Assembly: GCF_900130005.1 (NCBI RefSeq)
Contig: NZ_FQXP01000006.1
Location: forward strand, 265,143-329,142
Length of the DNA stretch: 64,000 nucleotides
Origin: Clostridium collagenovorans DSM 3089
Lineage (GTDB): Bacteria; Bacillota; Clostridia; Clostridiales; Clostridiaceae
Reading direction: 5' to 3'
Shown piece by piece: positions 35,039-44,633 of the stretch. The notes below the pieces were generated by a model that had not been told where the DNA came from, made no database searches, and saw only the letters and a program-made list of their open reading frames with translations. Position numbers and translations under genes: made by a program. Position 1 is the stretch's first letter. Each line of letters starts with the position of its first letter.

Positions 35039-35070
35039 TAGATGGAGTTTTAAACTCCATCTAATTTTTA
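35039..35070 (+). terminator. Terminator after ftsEX
   Basis: TAGATGGAGTTT and AAACTCCATCTA form a perfect hairpin at 35039-35063, followed by ATTTTTA. Confidence 0.8.
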
Positions 35071-35206
35071 TCTGATGTCTAACAACTGTATCATTAAAAT
35101 GGTTTTATGGTAGGGTTCTTAGACCTTAGATAAATGAAGTTTTGGTTTAGAGTGTAATATAAATCTAGATTTTACTTCAAATAGTTTTATTAAGGAGAGA
35201 TAAAGG

Positions 35207-36496
35207 ATGAGTGATAAAGACCAAATCAGAGAAGGAAATTATACGGATGAAGAGATGGGATTTAAGCCTAAAAAGAAAAGAGGAAAAATTGCGTTAATAG
35301 TAGCTATAATTATTATAACTAACTTATGCACTGCATTTGTTGCTTCTAAATATTGGATTAATATACCTTTAATTGATGATGGAAGTGGAGTTTCAATTAA
35401 ACCAACTAGAGAGGAAATTGAAGCTTTTGGTAAATTATTTGTAGTAAAAAATAACTTAGAGAAATACTACTATGGAGATTTAGATGAGAAGAAAATGGTT
35501 GAGGGTGCAGTAAAAGGTATGACAACTGGTGTAGGAGACCCATATACTGTTTTTATGAATAAAGAAGAATTTGAAAAGTGGAATGCAGACACTGAAGGTG
35601 TTTATGTAGGTTTAGGTATTCAAGTTGGGGTTATAGACAACAAAATAGTTATTACAGCACCTTTTGAAGATTCACCTGCAGCTAAGGCTGGAATTTTAGC
35701 AGGGGATGTAATCTTAGGAATTAATGGTGAAGCTATGACTGGAGAAAATCTAGAAAAGGCTGTTGGCATGATGAAGGGTAAAAAAGGTGAGTCTGTTAAC
35801 TTAACTCTTTTCAGAGAAGGTAAGGGCGAATTTAAGGTAGATGTTACTAGAGAAGAAATTACTATGGTAACAGTAAAAAGTGAAATGTTAGATGATAGCG
35901 TAGGATATATAAGAATTACATCTTTTGATGAACATACATCTGATAACTTTAATAAACAAATACATGAACTAAAAAATAAAGGCATGAAAGGTTTATTATT
36001 AGATTTAAGAGGAAATCCAGGTGGATTAGTAAAGGAATGTGTAAAGGTAGCTTCTAACTTTATACCAAAGGATGAAACTGTAGTTTACACTATAGATAAG
36101 GCTGAAAATAAAAATCTTTATAAATCAGTTGGTGGAGACTTTTATGACTTACCACTAGTTGTTTTAACAGATGAAGGAACAGCTAGTGCTTCAGAGATAG
36201 TTTCAGGAGCTTTAAGAGATTATAATAAAGCTACATTAGTAGGTGAAAAGACTTTTGGTAAAGGGATAGTACAAAATATTATTTATAGATCTAAGGATGG
36301 TTTCGGCGATGGAACAGCTCTTAAATTAACAGTATCTAGCTACTATACACCTAAAGGAAACAATATTCATAAGAAAGGTATAGAACCTGATGAAGTTGTA
36401 GAAATACCACAAGAAGTTAGAGAACAAAAATATGATAGAAGCATAGATCCACAATTCCAAAAGGGATTAGAGATTATAAAGAATAAAGTTAAATAA
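35207..36496 (+). CDS. S41 family carboxy-terminal processing protease (CtpA/CtpB-like)
   Basis: The protein has 429 residues. A membrane anchor at about 25-45 places the rest outside. A PDZ domain spans about 115-205 (VYVGLGIQVG, then FEDSPAAKAGILAGDVILGINGE). The protease core has LLLDLRGNPGGLV, the catalytic Ser in TASASEIVSGAL and the Lys in GEKTFGKGIVQ. In Bacillus, CtpB cuts the sporulation signalling protein SpoIVFA and maps next to ftsEX, as here. The ribosome binding site is AAGGAGAG. Confidence 0.92.
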   Translation: MSDKDQIREGNYTDEEMGFKPKKKRGKIALIVAIIIITNLCTAFVASKYWINIPLIDDGSGVSIKPTREEIEAFGKLFVVKNNLEKYYYGDLDEKKMVEGAVKGMTTGVGDPYTVFMNKEEFEKWNADTEGVYVGLGIQVGVIDNKIVITAPFEDSPAAKAGILAGDVILGINGEAMTGENLEKAVGMMKGKKGESVNLTLFREGKGEFKVDVTREEITMVTVKSEMLDDSVGYIRITSFDEHTSDNFNKQIHELKNKGMKGLLLDLRGNPGGLVKECVKVASNFIPKDETVVYTIDKAENKNLYKSVGGDFYDLPLVVLTDEGTASASEIVSGALRDYNKATLVGEKTFGKGIVQNIIYRSKDGFGDGTALKLTVSSYYTPKGNNIHKKGIEPDEVVEIPQEVREQKYDRSIDPQFQKGLEIIKNKVK

Positions 36497-36509
36497 TTAT
36501 TTAAATATG

Positions 36510-36546
36510 ATTAAGTATCTATCGCTGATAGATACTTAATTTGTTA
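36510..36546 (+). terminator. Terminator after the S41 protease gene
   Basis: ATTAAGTATCTATC at 36510-36523 pairs perfectly with 36527-36540 around a 3-base loop. The T-run is short. Confidence 0.65.
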
Positions 36547-36645
36547 TAAGCAATAAAAATCTTATTATATACTTCGTTTAAAATAAATATATAATAGTAT
36601 ATAATATTTAATAGAAAAGTGCTTTTAAATGTGGGAGGTAGATTA

Positions 36646-37932
36646 ATGGAGATTATATATACTGTACTACGAAATGTAGCTTATGCAGTGGTTGATCCAT
36701 ATAGTGCGTTAATGATCATATTAATGGGGATAGTATTTTATATATCCAATAAAAAGATTATTGTGATGCAGAAAAGTGTTTTAGGAGAAGCTAAAAATAC
36801 AGCTATAGAGCTTACGGTATCACAAATAGTAATGGGGATATTAGCAGGAGCTGTGTTAAGCTTAATGCTCACTTACTTAGGTGTGATATTTAATTCAGAC
36901 TCTTCTGTGTTTATATTGTTCATATTGACAATAGTAAGTGTATTTATTCCTAATAAACATATTTCCCTTGCTTATACAGCTGCAATTTTGGGAATAATAA
37001 GTATGGTTATAAATCCTATATTAGGTATGCTTGACATGAAAAATATAATGGCCTTCGATATTAATATAATATCTTTATTGGCCTTAGTTGGTAGTGTATA
37101 TTTTGTGCAAGGAATTTTAACAGTTATAGATGGTTCAAGAGGGGCTATACCGATTTTTGCTAAAAAAGAAAATTCTATTATTGGTGGCTTTGCTATGAAG
37201 AGAAACTGGATTTTTCCTTTAGCATTACTTATGCTATTTAGAATAGAGGACCCAGCCATGGCAAGTAATTTAATAGAGATGCCAAAGTGGTGGCCGATAC
37301 TTAAGGGAACCTATAATGCTAGTATGATGGCTGGAATATTGCTTGCATTAGTACCTATATATGCAGTAGTTGGAGTTAATACAGCAACCTTTACAAGAAC
37401 AAGTAAATCCAAGGCAAGACTACTTGGAGGCATGAATGCTGTGTATGGATTAATAATATTAGCTTTATCAGTATTTGCTAGAATAGGTTATGCAGCTCAG
37501 GCTCTTTCTTTAATACTTATTCCTGTGTTATATGAAATGCTATTAAAACTTGATTACAATTTAGAAATTAAGGGAAAAGCTAAGTATGTTACAACTGATG
37601 AAGGTCTTATGATTTTAGATGTAACACCTAATTCACCAGCTAATAAGATGGGAATTAATAGTGGAGATGTGATTTTAGAAGCTAATGGAATAAACTTAGC
37701 TATGGAAGAAAATATATTTGAAGAAATAAAGAAGTTACCTTTAGAATTAAAGTTAAAGATAAAGAATGCTAAGGGTACAGTTAAGGATATAAACTATATT
37801 AGAAATAGAGAAGAGAAGAAATTAGGGATTGTATTCGTACCTAAGGTAATACCTGAGCAAGTTGTAGTAAACAATGAAAAAATAAATATAAAGAAGTTAA
37901 TAAATAAATTTAAGGACGATGATAAAAAATAA
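36646..37932 (+). CDS. Polytopic membrane protein with C-terminal PDZ domain, MinJ-like by context
   Basis: The protein has 428 residues from ATG 36646, set by GGGAGG 7 bases upstream; an in-frame ATG at 36619 has no site. About eight hydrophobic segments fill residues 15-310. A PDZ domain follows at about 318-395 (LDVTPNSPANKMGINSGDVILEANG). In B. subtilis the Min-system bridge MinJ has the same layout and lies in the same neighbourhood (ftsEX, ctpB, minJ, uvrBA). A role in division-site selection or polar assembly is therefore likely but inferred. It runs into uvrB without a terminator. Confidence 0.7.
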   Translation: MEIIYTVLRNVAYAVVDPYSALMIILMGIVFYISNKKIIVMQKSVLGEAKNTAIELTVSQIVMGILAGAVLSLMLTYLGVIFNSDSSVFILFILTIVSVFIPNKHISLAYTAAILGIISMVINPILGMLDMKNIMAFDINIISLLALVGSVYFVQGILTVIDGSRGAIPIFAKKENSIIGGFAMKRNWIFPLALLMLFRIEDPAMASNLIEMPKWWPILKGTYNASMMAGILLALVPIYAVVGVNTATFTRTSKSKARLLGGMNAVYGLIILALSVFARIGYAAQALSLILIPVLYEMLLKLDYNLEIKGKAKYVTTDEGLMILDVTPNSPANKMGINSGDVILEANGINLAMEENIFEEIKKLPLELKLKIKNAKGTVKDINYIRNREEKKLGIVFVPKVIPEQVVVNNEKINIKKLINKFKDDDKK

Positions 37933-37963
37933 ATTTTAAAAGTAAAAACTTATGGAGGATAAT

Positions 37964-39928
37964 ATGGGCGAGTTTAAGATAAAATCTGAATTTTCTCCAA
38001 CTGGTGATCAACCTAAAGCTATTGAAAGTATAGTTAATGGAATTAAGCAAGGAGAAAAATTTCAGACATTATTAGGTGTAACAGGTTCAGGAAAAACTTT
38101 TACAATGGCTAATATAATTGAAAAATCTAATAAGCCAGCACTAATATTAGCGCATAATAAAACTCTAGCAGGACAGTTATGCTCAGAATTTAAGGAGTTT
38201 TTTCCAGATAACTGTGTTGAATATTTTGTATCATATTATGATTACTATCAACCAGAGGCATATGTACCTCAAACTGATACATTCATAGAAAAGGATGCAT
38301 CTATAAATGATGAGATAGATAAATTAAGACACTCAGCTACATCAGCTTTATTAGAAAGAAATGATGTTATAGTAGTTGCGTCAGTTTCTTGTATTTACGG
38401 ACTTGGTAACCCAGAGGAGTATAAGAAACTTACTGTGGCTTTAAGAGAAGGTATGAGTAAGGATAGAAATGAAGTAATACGTCAATTAGTAGATATACAA
38501 TATGAACGAAATGATATTAACTTTATTAGAGGAACTTTTAGAGTAAGAGGAGACACATTGGATATCTTACCTGCATCCTCTAGTAATGTGGGTATTAGAG
38601 TAGAATTCTTTGGAGATGAAATAGATAGGATAAGAGAGTTTAATGTGCTTACGGGAGAAACCATAGGAACTAGAAAACATGTGACTATATTCCCAGCATC
38701 TCACTTTGCAACCTCTAGAGAAAAGTTAGAAGACGCTATTACTGTAATAGAAAAGGAACTTGATGAGAGAGTACAAGAACTTTTAGATAAGGATTTACTT
38801 TTAGAAGCTCAGAGAATAAAACAAAGAACTAATTTTGACATAGAAATGATGAGAGAAGTTGGGTACTGTAGTGGAATAGAAAATTACTCAAGGATATTAG
38901 ATGGAAGAGCTGCAGGCACACCACCTAAGACTTTGTTTGATTACTTCCCAGATGACTTTTTATTATTCATAGATGAAAGTCACGTTACATTACCTCAGAT
39001 TAGGGCTATGTATGGCGGAGATAGATCAAGAAAAGAGAATTTAGTAAGTTATGGTTTCAGACTTCCTAGTGCATATGATAACAGACCTTTAAAGTTTGAA
39101 GAGTTTGAGGAAAAATTAAATCAAACTATTTTTGTAAGTGCTACACCTTCAGCTTATGAAAAGGAACATAGTGAAAACGTTGCTCAGCAAGTAATAAGAC
39201 CAACAGGCTTGTTAGACCCAGTAATAGAGGTTAGACCAACTGTAGGACAAATTGATGACTTGTATGGAGAAATTATAAAAAGTGTAGAAAATAATCATAG
39301 AGTACTTATTACAACCTTGACTAAGAAAATGGCAGAGGACTTAACTAATTATCTAAAGGATATGGATATAAAAGTTAACTACTTACACTCAGATGTTAAG
39401 ACCATTGAAAGAATGGAGATAATAAGAGACCTAAGATTAGGAAAATATGATGTTCTAGTAGGGATTAACTTATTAAGAGAAGGCTTGGATATACCAGAGG
39501 TTGCCTTAGTAGCCATATTAGATGCTGATAAAGAAGGTTTCTTAAGATCAGAAACATCTTTAATACAAACCATAGGAAGAGCAGCTAGAAATTCAGAAAG
39601 TAAGGTTATAATGTATGGTGATAAAATGACTAAGGCTATGGAACTAGCTATTTCTGAAACTAATAGAAGAAGAAAAATTCAGATGGAATATAATGAAAAA
39701 CACGGCATAACTCCAACTACTGTATATAAAGAAGTTAGAGATGTAATAGAAGCTACAGTAGCAGAAGATAATAATACAGAGTATGAAATTGAAATTGCTA
39801 AGGGTGAAAACATAGCGGATACTATTAAGAAGTATGAAAAGGAAATGAAACAAGCGGCTAAGGATTTACAATTTGAGAGAGCTGCTGAACTTAGAGACTT
39901 AATTACAAAATTAAAAGAAAAGTTATAG
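37964..39928 (+). CDS. uvrB: Excinuclease ABC subunit B (UvrB)
   Basis: The protein has 654 residues from ATG 37964, set by TGGAGG; the in-frame ATG 37952 overlaps that site. Walker A is LGVTGSGKTFTMAN. The beta-hairpin region YYDYYQPEAYVPQTDTF, the helicase motifs DESHVTLPQ and QTIGRAARN, and the C-terminal UVR motif (LQFERAAELRDLI) are all present. It is the damage-verifying helicase of nucleotide excision repair. It precedes uvrA by 15 bases and probably shares a transcript with the PDZ membrane protein. Confidence 0.97.
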   Translation: MGEFKIKSEFSPTGDQPKAIESIVNGIKQGEKFQTLLGVTGSGKTFTMANIIEKSNKPALILAHNKTLAGQLCSEFKEFFPDNCVEYFVSYYDYYQPEAYVPQTDTFIEKDASINDEIDKLRHSATSALLERNDVIVVASVSCIYGLGNPEEYKKLTVALREGMSKDRNEVIRQLVDIQYERNDINFIRGTFRVRGDTLDILPASSSNVGIRVEFFGDEIDRIREFNVLTGETIGTRKHVTIFPASHFATSREKLEDAITVIEKELDERVQELLDKDLLLEAQRIKQRTNFDIEMMREVGYCSGIENYSRILDGRAAGTPPKTLFDYFPDDFLLFIDESHVTLPQIRAMYGGDRSRKENLVSYGFRLPSAYDNRPLKFEEFEEKLNQTIFVSATPSAYEKEHSENVAQQVIRPTGLLDPVIEVRPTVGQIDDLYGEIIKSVENNHRVLITTLTKKMAEDLTNYLKDMDIKVNYLHSDVKTIERMEIIRDLRLGKYDVLVGINLLREGLDIPEVALVAILDADKEGFLRSETSLIQTIGRAARNSESKVIMYGDKMTKAMELAISETNRRRKIQMEYNEKHGITPTTVYKEVRDVIEATVAEDNNTEYEIEIAKGENIADTIKKYEKEMKQAAKDLQFERAAELRDLITKLKEKL

Positions 39929-39943
39929 AAGTGGGGTGAAATT

Positions 39944-42766
39944 ATGAAGGATAAGATTATAGTTAAGGGTGCTAAGGTACATAACTTAAAGAATGTGGAC
40001 TTAACTATACCTAGAGATAAATTTATTGTATTTACGGGACTTTCAGGTTCAGGTAAATCTTCTTTAGCCTTTGATACTATATATGCAGAAGGACAAAGAA
40101 GATATGTTGAGTCTTTGTCTTCTTACGCGAGACAATTTTTAGGACAGATGGATAAACCTGATGTGGAATATATAGAGGGATTATCTCCTGCTATATCAAT
40201 AGATCAAAAAACAACAAGTAGAAATCCACGTTCTACAGTAGGTACTGTTACGGAAATTTATGATTACTTAAGACTTTTATATGCTAGAATTGGTGTTCCA
40301 CATTGTCCTAAATGTGGTAAGGAAATAACAAAGCAAAGCATAGATACAATGGTAGACAGGATTATGTCTTTACCAGAGAGAACTAAGGTACAGATAATGG
40401 CACCTATTATTAAGGGAAGAAAAGGTGAACATGTTAAGGTACTAGAGTCTGTGAGAAAAAACGGATATGTTAGAGCTAGAATCGATGGAGAAGTATACGA
40501 TTTAGAAGATGCTGATATAAAGTTAGAAAAAAACAAGAAACATAATATTGAGGTTGTTATAGATAGAATTATTGTAAAAGAAGGAATATCATCAAGACTT
40601 ACAGATTCTTTAGAAACAGCTTTAAAGCTTGGCGAAGGATTAGCAATTGCCAATATAATTGATGGTGAGGATATATTATTTAGTGAGCATTTTGCTTGTG
40701 CGGATTGTGGAATTAGTGTAGGAGAAATAGCTCCTAGATTATTTTCTTTTAACTCACCCTTTGGAAAATGTGATTGCTGTGATGGATTAGGAACCTTAAT
40801 GGAGATTGATCCAGACTTAATTATACCTGATAAAAGCAAAAGTATATTAGGTGGTGCTATTGCTACCTTTGGTGAAAGTAGCTTAAAAGAAGATTCTTGG
40901 AGATTAAGTGTTTTAAGAGCTTTAGCAGAAGAGTTAGAATTTGACCTTGATACTCCAATTAAAGATTTAGATGAAAAAATAGTAAATATAATTTTATATG
41001 GATATCCAGATAAAAGACTTAAGGTTGAATATGTTAAGGATATGAGATCAGGGGTTTACTATCATAGTTATGAAGGTGTTATAACTAGTTTAAAGAGAAG
41101 ATTCATGGAAACTAATTCAGATATAATTAAAACTGAAATAGAAGGATATATGAATGATAATCCATGTAAAAAGTGTAAAGGTGCTAGATTAAACCCTGAA
41201 GCTTTATCAGTTACTATTGGTGGAAAAAATATATCACAATTTTGTTTAATGTCTATAAAAGAAGAATTAGAATTTGTAAGTTCATTAGAGCTATCAGAAA
41301 AGGATAAGATTATAGCTAATCAAATATTAAAGGAAATAATAAGTAGATTAACTTTCCTTATAAATGTTGGATTAGATTACTTAGATTTAGCACGTTCAGC
41401 TGGTACTTTATCAGGTGGAGAAGCTCAGAGAATAAGACTTGCAACACAAATTGGTTCAAGTTTAGTTGGAGTACTGTACATATTAGATGAGCCTAGTATT
41501 GGACTACATCAAAGAGACAATGATAAATTAATAGCTACATTAAAGCATTTAAAGGATTTAGGAAATACTCTTATAGTAGTTGAACATGATGAGGATACTA
41601 TGAAAGCGTCGGATTTTATAGTTGATATAGGGCCTAAAGCTGGTGAGCATGGTGGAGAAATTGTGGCAGCGGGAGATATAGAAGCTATTAAAAATTGTGA
41701 AGAATCTATAACAGGTCAATATCTAACAGGTAAGAAAAAGATAGAGGTACCAAAGGAAAGAAGAGCTGTAGGAGATAGAGTTATTGAGATAAAGGGTGCT
41801 AATGAGAACAACCTAAAGAATGTATCAGTAAAATTCCCATTAGGAGTATTTACTTGTGTTACAGGTGTCTCAGGTTCAGGAAAAAGTACCTTAGTAAATG
41901 AGATACTTTGTAAGGGTCTTGAAAAGAAAATTAATAATTCTAAGAAGATACCAGGAAAACATAAAGAAATTATAGGTTCTGAAAACATAGATAAGATAAT
42001 AAATATAGACCAGAGTCCTATTGGAAGAACGCCTAGATCTAATCCAGCTACTTATACTGGAGTTTTTGATGTTATAAGGGAGTTATTCTCTACAACTTCA
42101 GAAGCTAAGATGAGAGGTTATAAGCCAGGACGTTTCAGCTTTAATGTTAAAGGTGGAAGATGTGAAGCTTGTACTGGAGACGGAATAATAAAAATAGAAA
42201 TGCAGTTTTTATCAGATGTATATGTTCCTTGTGAGGTTTGTAAGGGTAAAAGGTATAACAGAGAAACTCTTGAAGTTAAATATAAGGGCAAGAATATAGA
42301 TGATGTTTTAAATATGACTGTAGAAGAGGCTTTAGAGTTCTTTGACAATATACCAAGAATAAAAAATAAACTTCAAACCTTAATGGATGTAGGTCTTGGA
42401 TACATAAGATTAGGTCAGCCATCTACTCAATTATCAGGTGGAGAGGCACAGAGAATCAAGCTTGCTTATGAGTTATCTAAGAGAAGTACAGGTAAGACTT
42501 TATATATTTTAGATGAACCTACTACTGGACTACATATTGATGATGTAAGTAGGCTAATAGAAATAATGCAAAGGTTAGTTGAAACTGGAAATACAATAGT
42601 TGTTATAGAGCACAATTTAGATGTTATAAAATGTGCGGACTATTTAATTGATTTAGGACCAGAAGGTGGGGATAAGGGTGGAACTATTATAGCCACAGGA
42701 ACCCCAGAAGACATTGCAAAGTGTAAGCTTTCCTATACAGGACAATATTTGAAAAAAATGATATAA
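39944..42766 (+). CDS. uvrA: Excinuclease ABC subunit A (UvrA)
   Basis: The protein has 940 residues. There are two ABC cassettes: Walker A GLSGSGKSS (about 32-40) and GVSGSGKST (about 641-649), each with its signature (LSGGEAQRI). Zinc-binding CPKCG and CxxC pairs are present, and the C-terminal zinc module has CEACTGDG and CEVCKGKRY. The dimer finds bulky DNA lesions and loads UvrB. The ribosome binding site is GTGGGGTG. uvrC lies 12 kb away at 55206. Confidence 0.97.
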   Translation: MKDKIIVKGAKVHNLKNVDLTIPRDKFIVFTGLSGSGKSSLAFDTIYAEGQRRYVESLSSYARQFLGQMDKPDVEYIEGLSPAISIDQKTTSRNPRSTVGTVTEIYDYLRLLYARIGVPHCPKCGKEITKQSIDTMVDRIMSLPERTKVQIMAPIIKGRKGEHVKVLESVRKNGYVRARIDGEVYDLEDADIKLEKNKKHNIEVVIDRIIVKEGISSRLTDSLETALKLGEGLAIANIIDGEDILFSEHFACADCGISVGEIAPRLFSFNSPFGKCDCCDGLGTLMEIDPDLIIPDKSKSILGGAIATFGESSLKEDSWRLSVLRALAEELEFDLDTPIKDLDEKIVNIILYGYPDKRLKVEYVKDMRSGVYYHSYEGVITSLKRRFMETNSDIIKTEIEGYMNDNPCKKCKGARLNPEALSVTIGGKNISQFCLMSIKEELEFVSSLELSEKDKIIANQILKEIISRLTFLINVGLDYLDLARSAGTLSGGEAQRIRLATQIGSSLVGVLYILDEPSIGLHQRDNDKLIATLKHLKDLGNTLIVVEHDEDTMKASDFIVDIGPKAGEHGGEIVAAGDIEAIKNCEESITGQYLTGKKKIEVPKERRAVGDRVIEIKGANENNLKNVSVKFPLGVFTCVTGVSGSGKSTLVNEILCKGLEKKINNSKKIPGKHKEIIGSENIDKIINIDQSPIGRTPRSNPATYTGVFDVIRELFSTTSEAKMRGYKPGRFSFNVKGGRCEACTGDGIIKIEMQFLSDVYVPCEVCKGKRYNRETLEVKYKGKNIDDVLNMTVEEALEFFDNIPRIKNKLQTLMDVGLGYIRLGQPSTQLSGGEAQRIKLAYELSKRSTGKTLYILDEPTTGLHIDDVSRLIEIMQRLVETGNTIVVIEHNLDVIKCADYLIDLGPEGGDKGGTIIATGTPEDIAKCKLSYTGQYLKKMI

Positions 42767-42770
42767 TAGC

Positions 42771-42812
42771 ATTGAGACTAGTACATAGTTATACTAGTCT
42801 CAATTTCTAAAT
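42771..42812 (+). terminator. Terminator after uvrA
   Basis: ATTGAGACTAGTA at 42771-42783 pairs perfectly with 42792-42804, followed by TTTCT. Confidence 0.7.
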
Positions 42813-42899
42813 GAATATTATAGCTTGATTGATTAAGTTATAGTTAATAATGTTGTAAAAAGAAATTATAATGTTATTATTTAAGGAAAGAGGTGAGGT

Positions 42900-43343
42900 T
42901 TGGTGTTCGGAAATGTAAGTATGATTCTAAAATTCGTAATTATAATTATTGTTTATTTAATTATTTTTTATGCATTGAAAATAATGTATAAGGATGTGAA
43001 AAATCCTAATGGAGCTAAAAAGAGAAGAAAGAAAGTTCAGCAACCAAAGGGATTAGAAGTAATGAAAAATGGTGAAAATAAAAATCTTAAAATTGGTGGT
43101 GTTATACCTATACAAGGTGAGCTTACGATTGGAAGAAGAAATGATAACCAATTAGTTATAAGTGACAAATACATTTCATCCCATCATGCTACTATATATT
43201 TAAATGAGAATGAGATTGTTCTAGAAGACTTAGGAAGCACTAATGGAACCTTCGTAAATGACTATAGATGTAGTGGAAAAGTTAGATTGAAAGATGGAGA
43301 TATTGTAAAAATAGGTACCGTTGAATTTAAGGTTATTGCGTAG
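42900..43343 (+). CDS. Membrane-anchored FHA-domain protein
   Basis: The protein has 147 residues starting at TTG 42900 or GTG 42903, close behind AAAGAGGTGAGG. Residues 8-25 form one membrane segment, a basic linker follows (NGAKKRRKKVQ), and the FHA domain at about 65-145 has IGRRNDNQLVISD, SSHHATI and LGSTNGTFVN. FHA domains bind phosphothreonine, so this protein probably receives signals from a Ser/Thr kinase, none of which is in the window. The RodA/FtsW and PBP genes follow with gaps of 9 and 3 bases, which points to control of cell-wall synthesis. Confidence 0.88.
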   Translation: MVFGNVSMILKFVIIIIVYLIIFYALKIMYKDVKNPNGAKKRRKKVQQPKGLEVMKNGENKNLKIGGVIPIQGELTIGRRNDNQLVISDKYISSHHATIYLNENEIVLEDLGSTNGTFVNDYRCSGKVRLKDGDIVKIGTVEFKVIA

Positions 43344-43352
43344 GTGATGTGA

Positions 43353-44630
43353 ATGGGAAGTTATAAAGAGGAAAAGAAGTTATTAAGACTTACTTATTTA
43401 CTTTGTATAGTATGTTTTGCTAACTTAGCTTTCATAGAGGAAGAACCCAATTTTGGGTCCTTAGCAATAGGATTAATAATATGTATTTTAATAGGCTATT
43501 CTTATTTTATAATAAGACGTTATTTTATAAAGGGAGATAAGTATTTACTTTTGTTTTGTAATGTCTTAGCCGTCATAGGGATAGTAATGTTATATAGATT
43601 AGATAAGTCCCTTGCTATAAAGCAAGTTTTATGGTTTGTACTGGGAATATGTTGTTTCATATTTGTAGTGGTCATGTTACCGGAACTTAAAAAGTTTAAT
43701 AAATATAGGTATTTATATTTAGCTGCAACAATAGTGTTTATGGCAATGGCTACATTCTTTGGTACAACTATTGGTGGGGCTAAGAACTGGGTAATGATTG
43801 GTGGGATAGGCTTTCAACCATCAGAGTTCGGTAAAATAGCTCTGGTTGCATATTTAGCATCTGCCTTACAGAATTATGGAAGTAAAGAAAAGGTTGATGA
43901 ATCTTTATTAGAGAAGTTTTTAAATAAGAAATTTCCTAATTTAAAGTTAAGTGATAATATAAGAACTTTAATAGAGCCAGCAGTAGTTGTAATGATTTCT
44001 TTAGGATTTATGGTATTGCAAAGAGATCTTGGTTCTGCATTGTTATTATTTTCAGTTTCAATAACTATGCTATATTTATCAACATCTAATGCCAAATATG
44101 TGTTTATATGTTTAGCGTTGTTTATATTTGGGGCTGTGGTAAGTTATTTTTTATTTAGTCACGTTAGAGTCAGAGTTCAAATATGGCAGGACCCATGGCA
44201 ATATGCTCATACACAAGGATTCCAACTAGTTCAATCCTTAATAGCTATAGTATCTGGTGGATTCTTTGGTAGGGGATTAGGAATGGGGCAACCTTCAATA
44301 ATACCAGTTGTAGAGTCAGACTTTATATTTGCAGCTATATGTGAAGAAATGGGTATAGTTATGGGTATAGCAATATTATTACTATATTTCCTTCTTTTCT
44401 ATAGAACGATGAGAGCGGCATTACGTGCTAATAACAACTTCTCTAGAATAGTTGCAGTTGGGCTTAGTACAATGATAGCTACTCAAGTATTAGTTATTGT
44501 AGGAGGAGTAATAGGTGCAATACCACTTACAGGTATTACATTGCCTTTAGTTAGTAATGGTGGAAGCTCTATGATAATTACGTTTTTTTCATTAGGAATA
44601 CTACAAAAAATATCAGAAGAGGGAAAATAA
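43353..44630 (+). CDS. FtsW/RodA/SpoVE family peptidoglycan glycosyltransferase
   Basis: The protein has 425 residues with about ten to twelve membrane segments. Signatures are TTIGGAKNWVMIGGIGFQPSEFGK split over two strands, RDLGSALLLF, the HVRVRVQIWQDPW region, and SDFIFAAICEEMGI. SEDS proteins polymerise lipid II into glycan strands and work with a class B PBP, here the next gene. The FHA - SEDS - PBP order resembles the fhaB - rodA - pbpA cluster of Actinobacteria, which is phosphorylation-controlled. Confidence 0.93.
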   Translation: MGSYKEEKKLLRLTYLLCIVCFANLAFIEEEPNFGSLAIGLIICILIGYSYFIIRRYFIKGDKYLLLFCNVLAVIGIVMLYRLDKSLAIKQVLWFVLGICCFIFVVVMLPELKKFNKYRYLYLAATIVFMAMATFFGTTIGGAKNWVMIGGIGFQPSEFGKIALVAYLASALQNYGSKEKVDESLLEKFLNKKFPNLKLSDNIRTLIEPAVVVMISLGFMVLQRDLGSALLLFSVSITMLYLSTSNAKYVFICLALFIFGAVVSYFLFSHVRVRVQIWQDPWQYAHTQGFQLVQSLIAIVSGGFFGRGLGMGQPSIIPVVESDFIFAAICEEMGIVMGIAILLLYFLLFYRTMRAALRANNNFSRIVAVGLSTMIATQVLVIVGGVIGAIPLTGITLPLVSNGGSSMIITFFSLGILQKISEEGK

Positions 44631-44633
44631 AAT

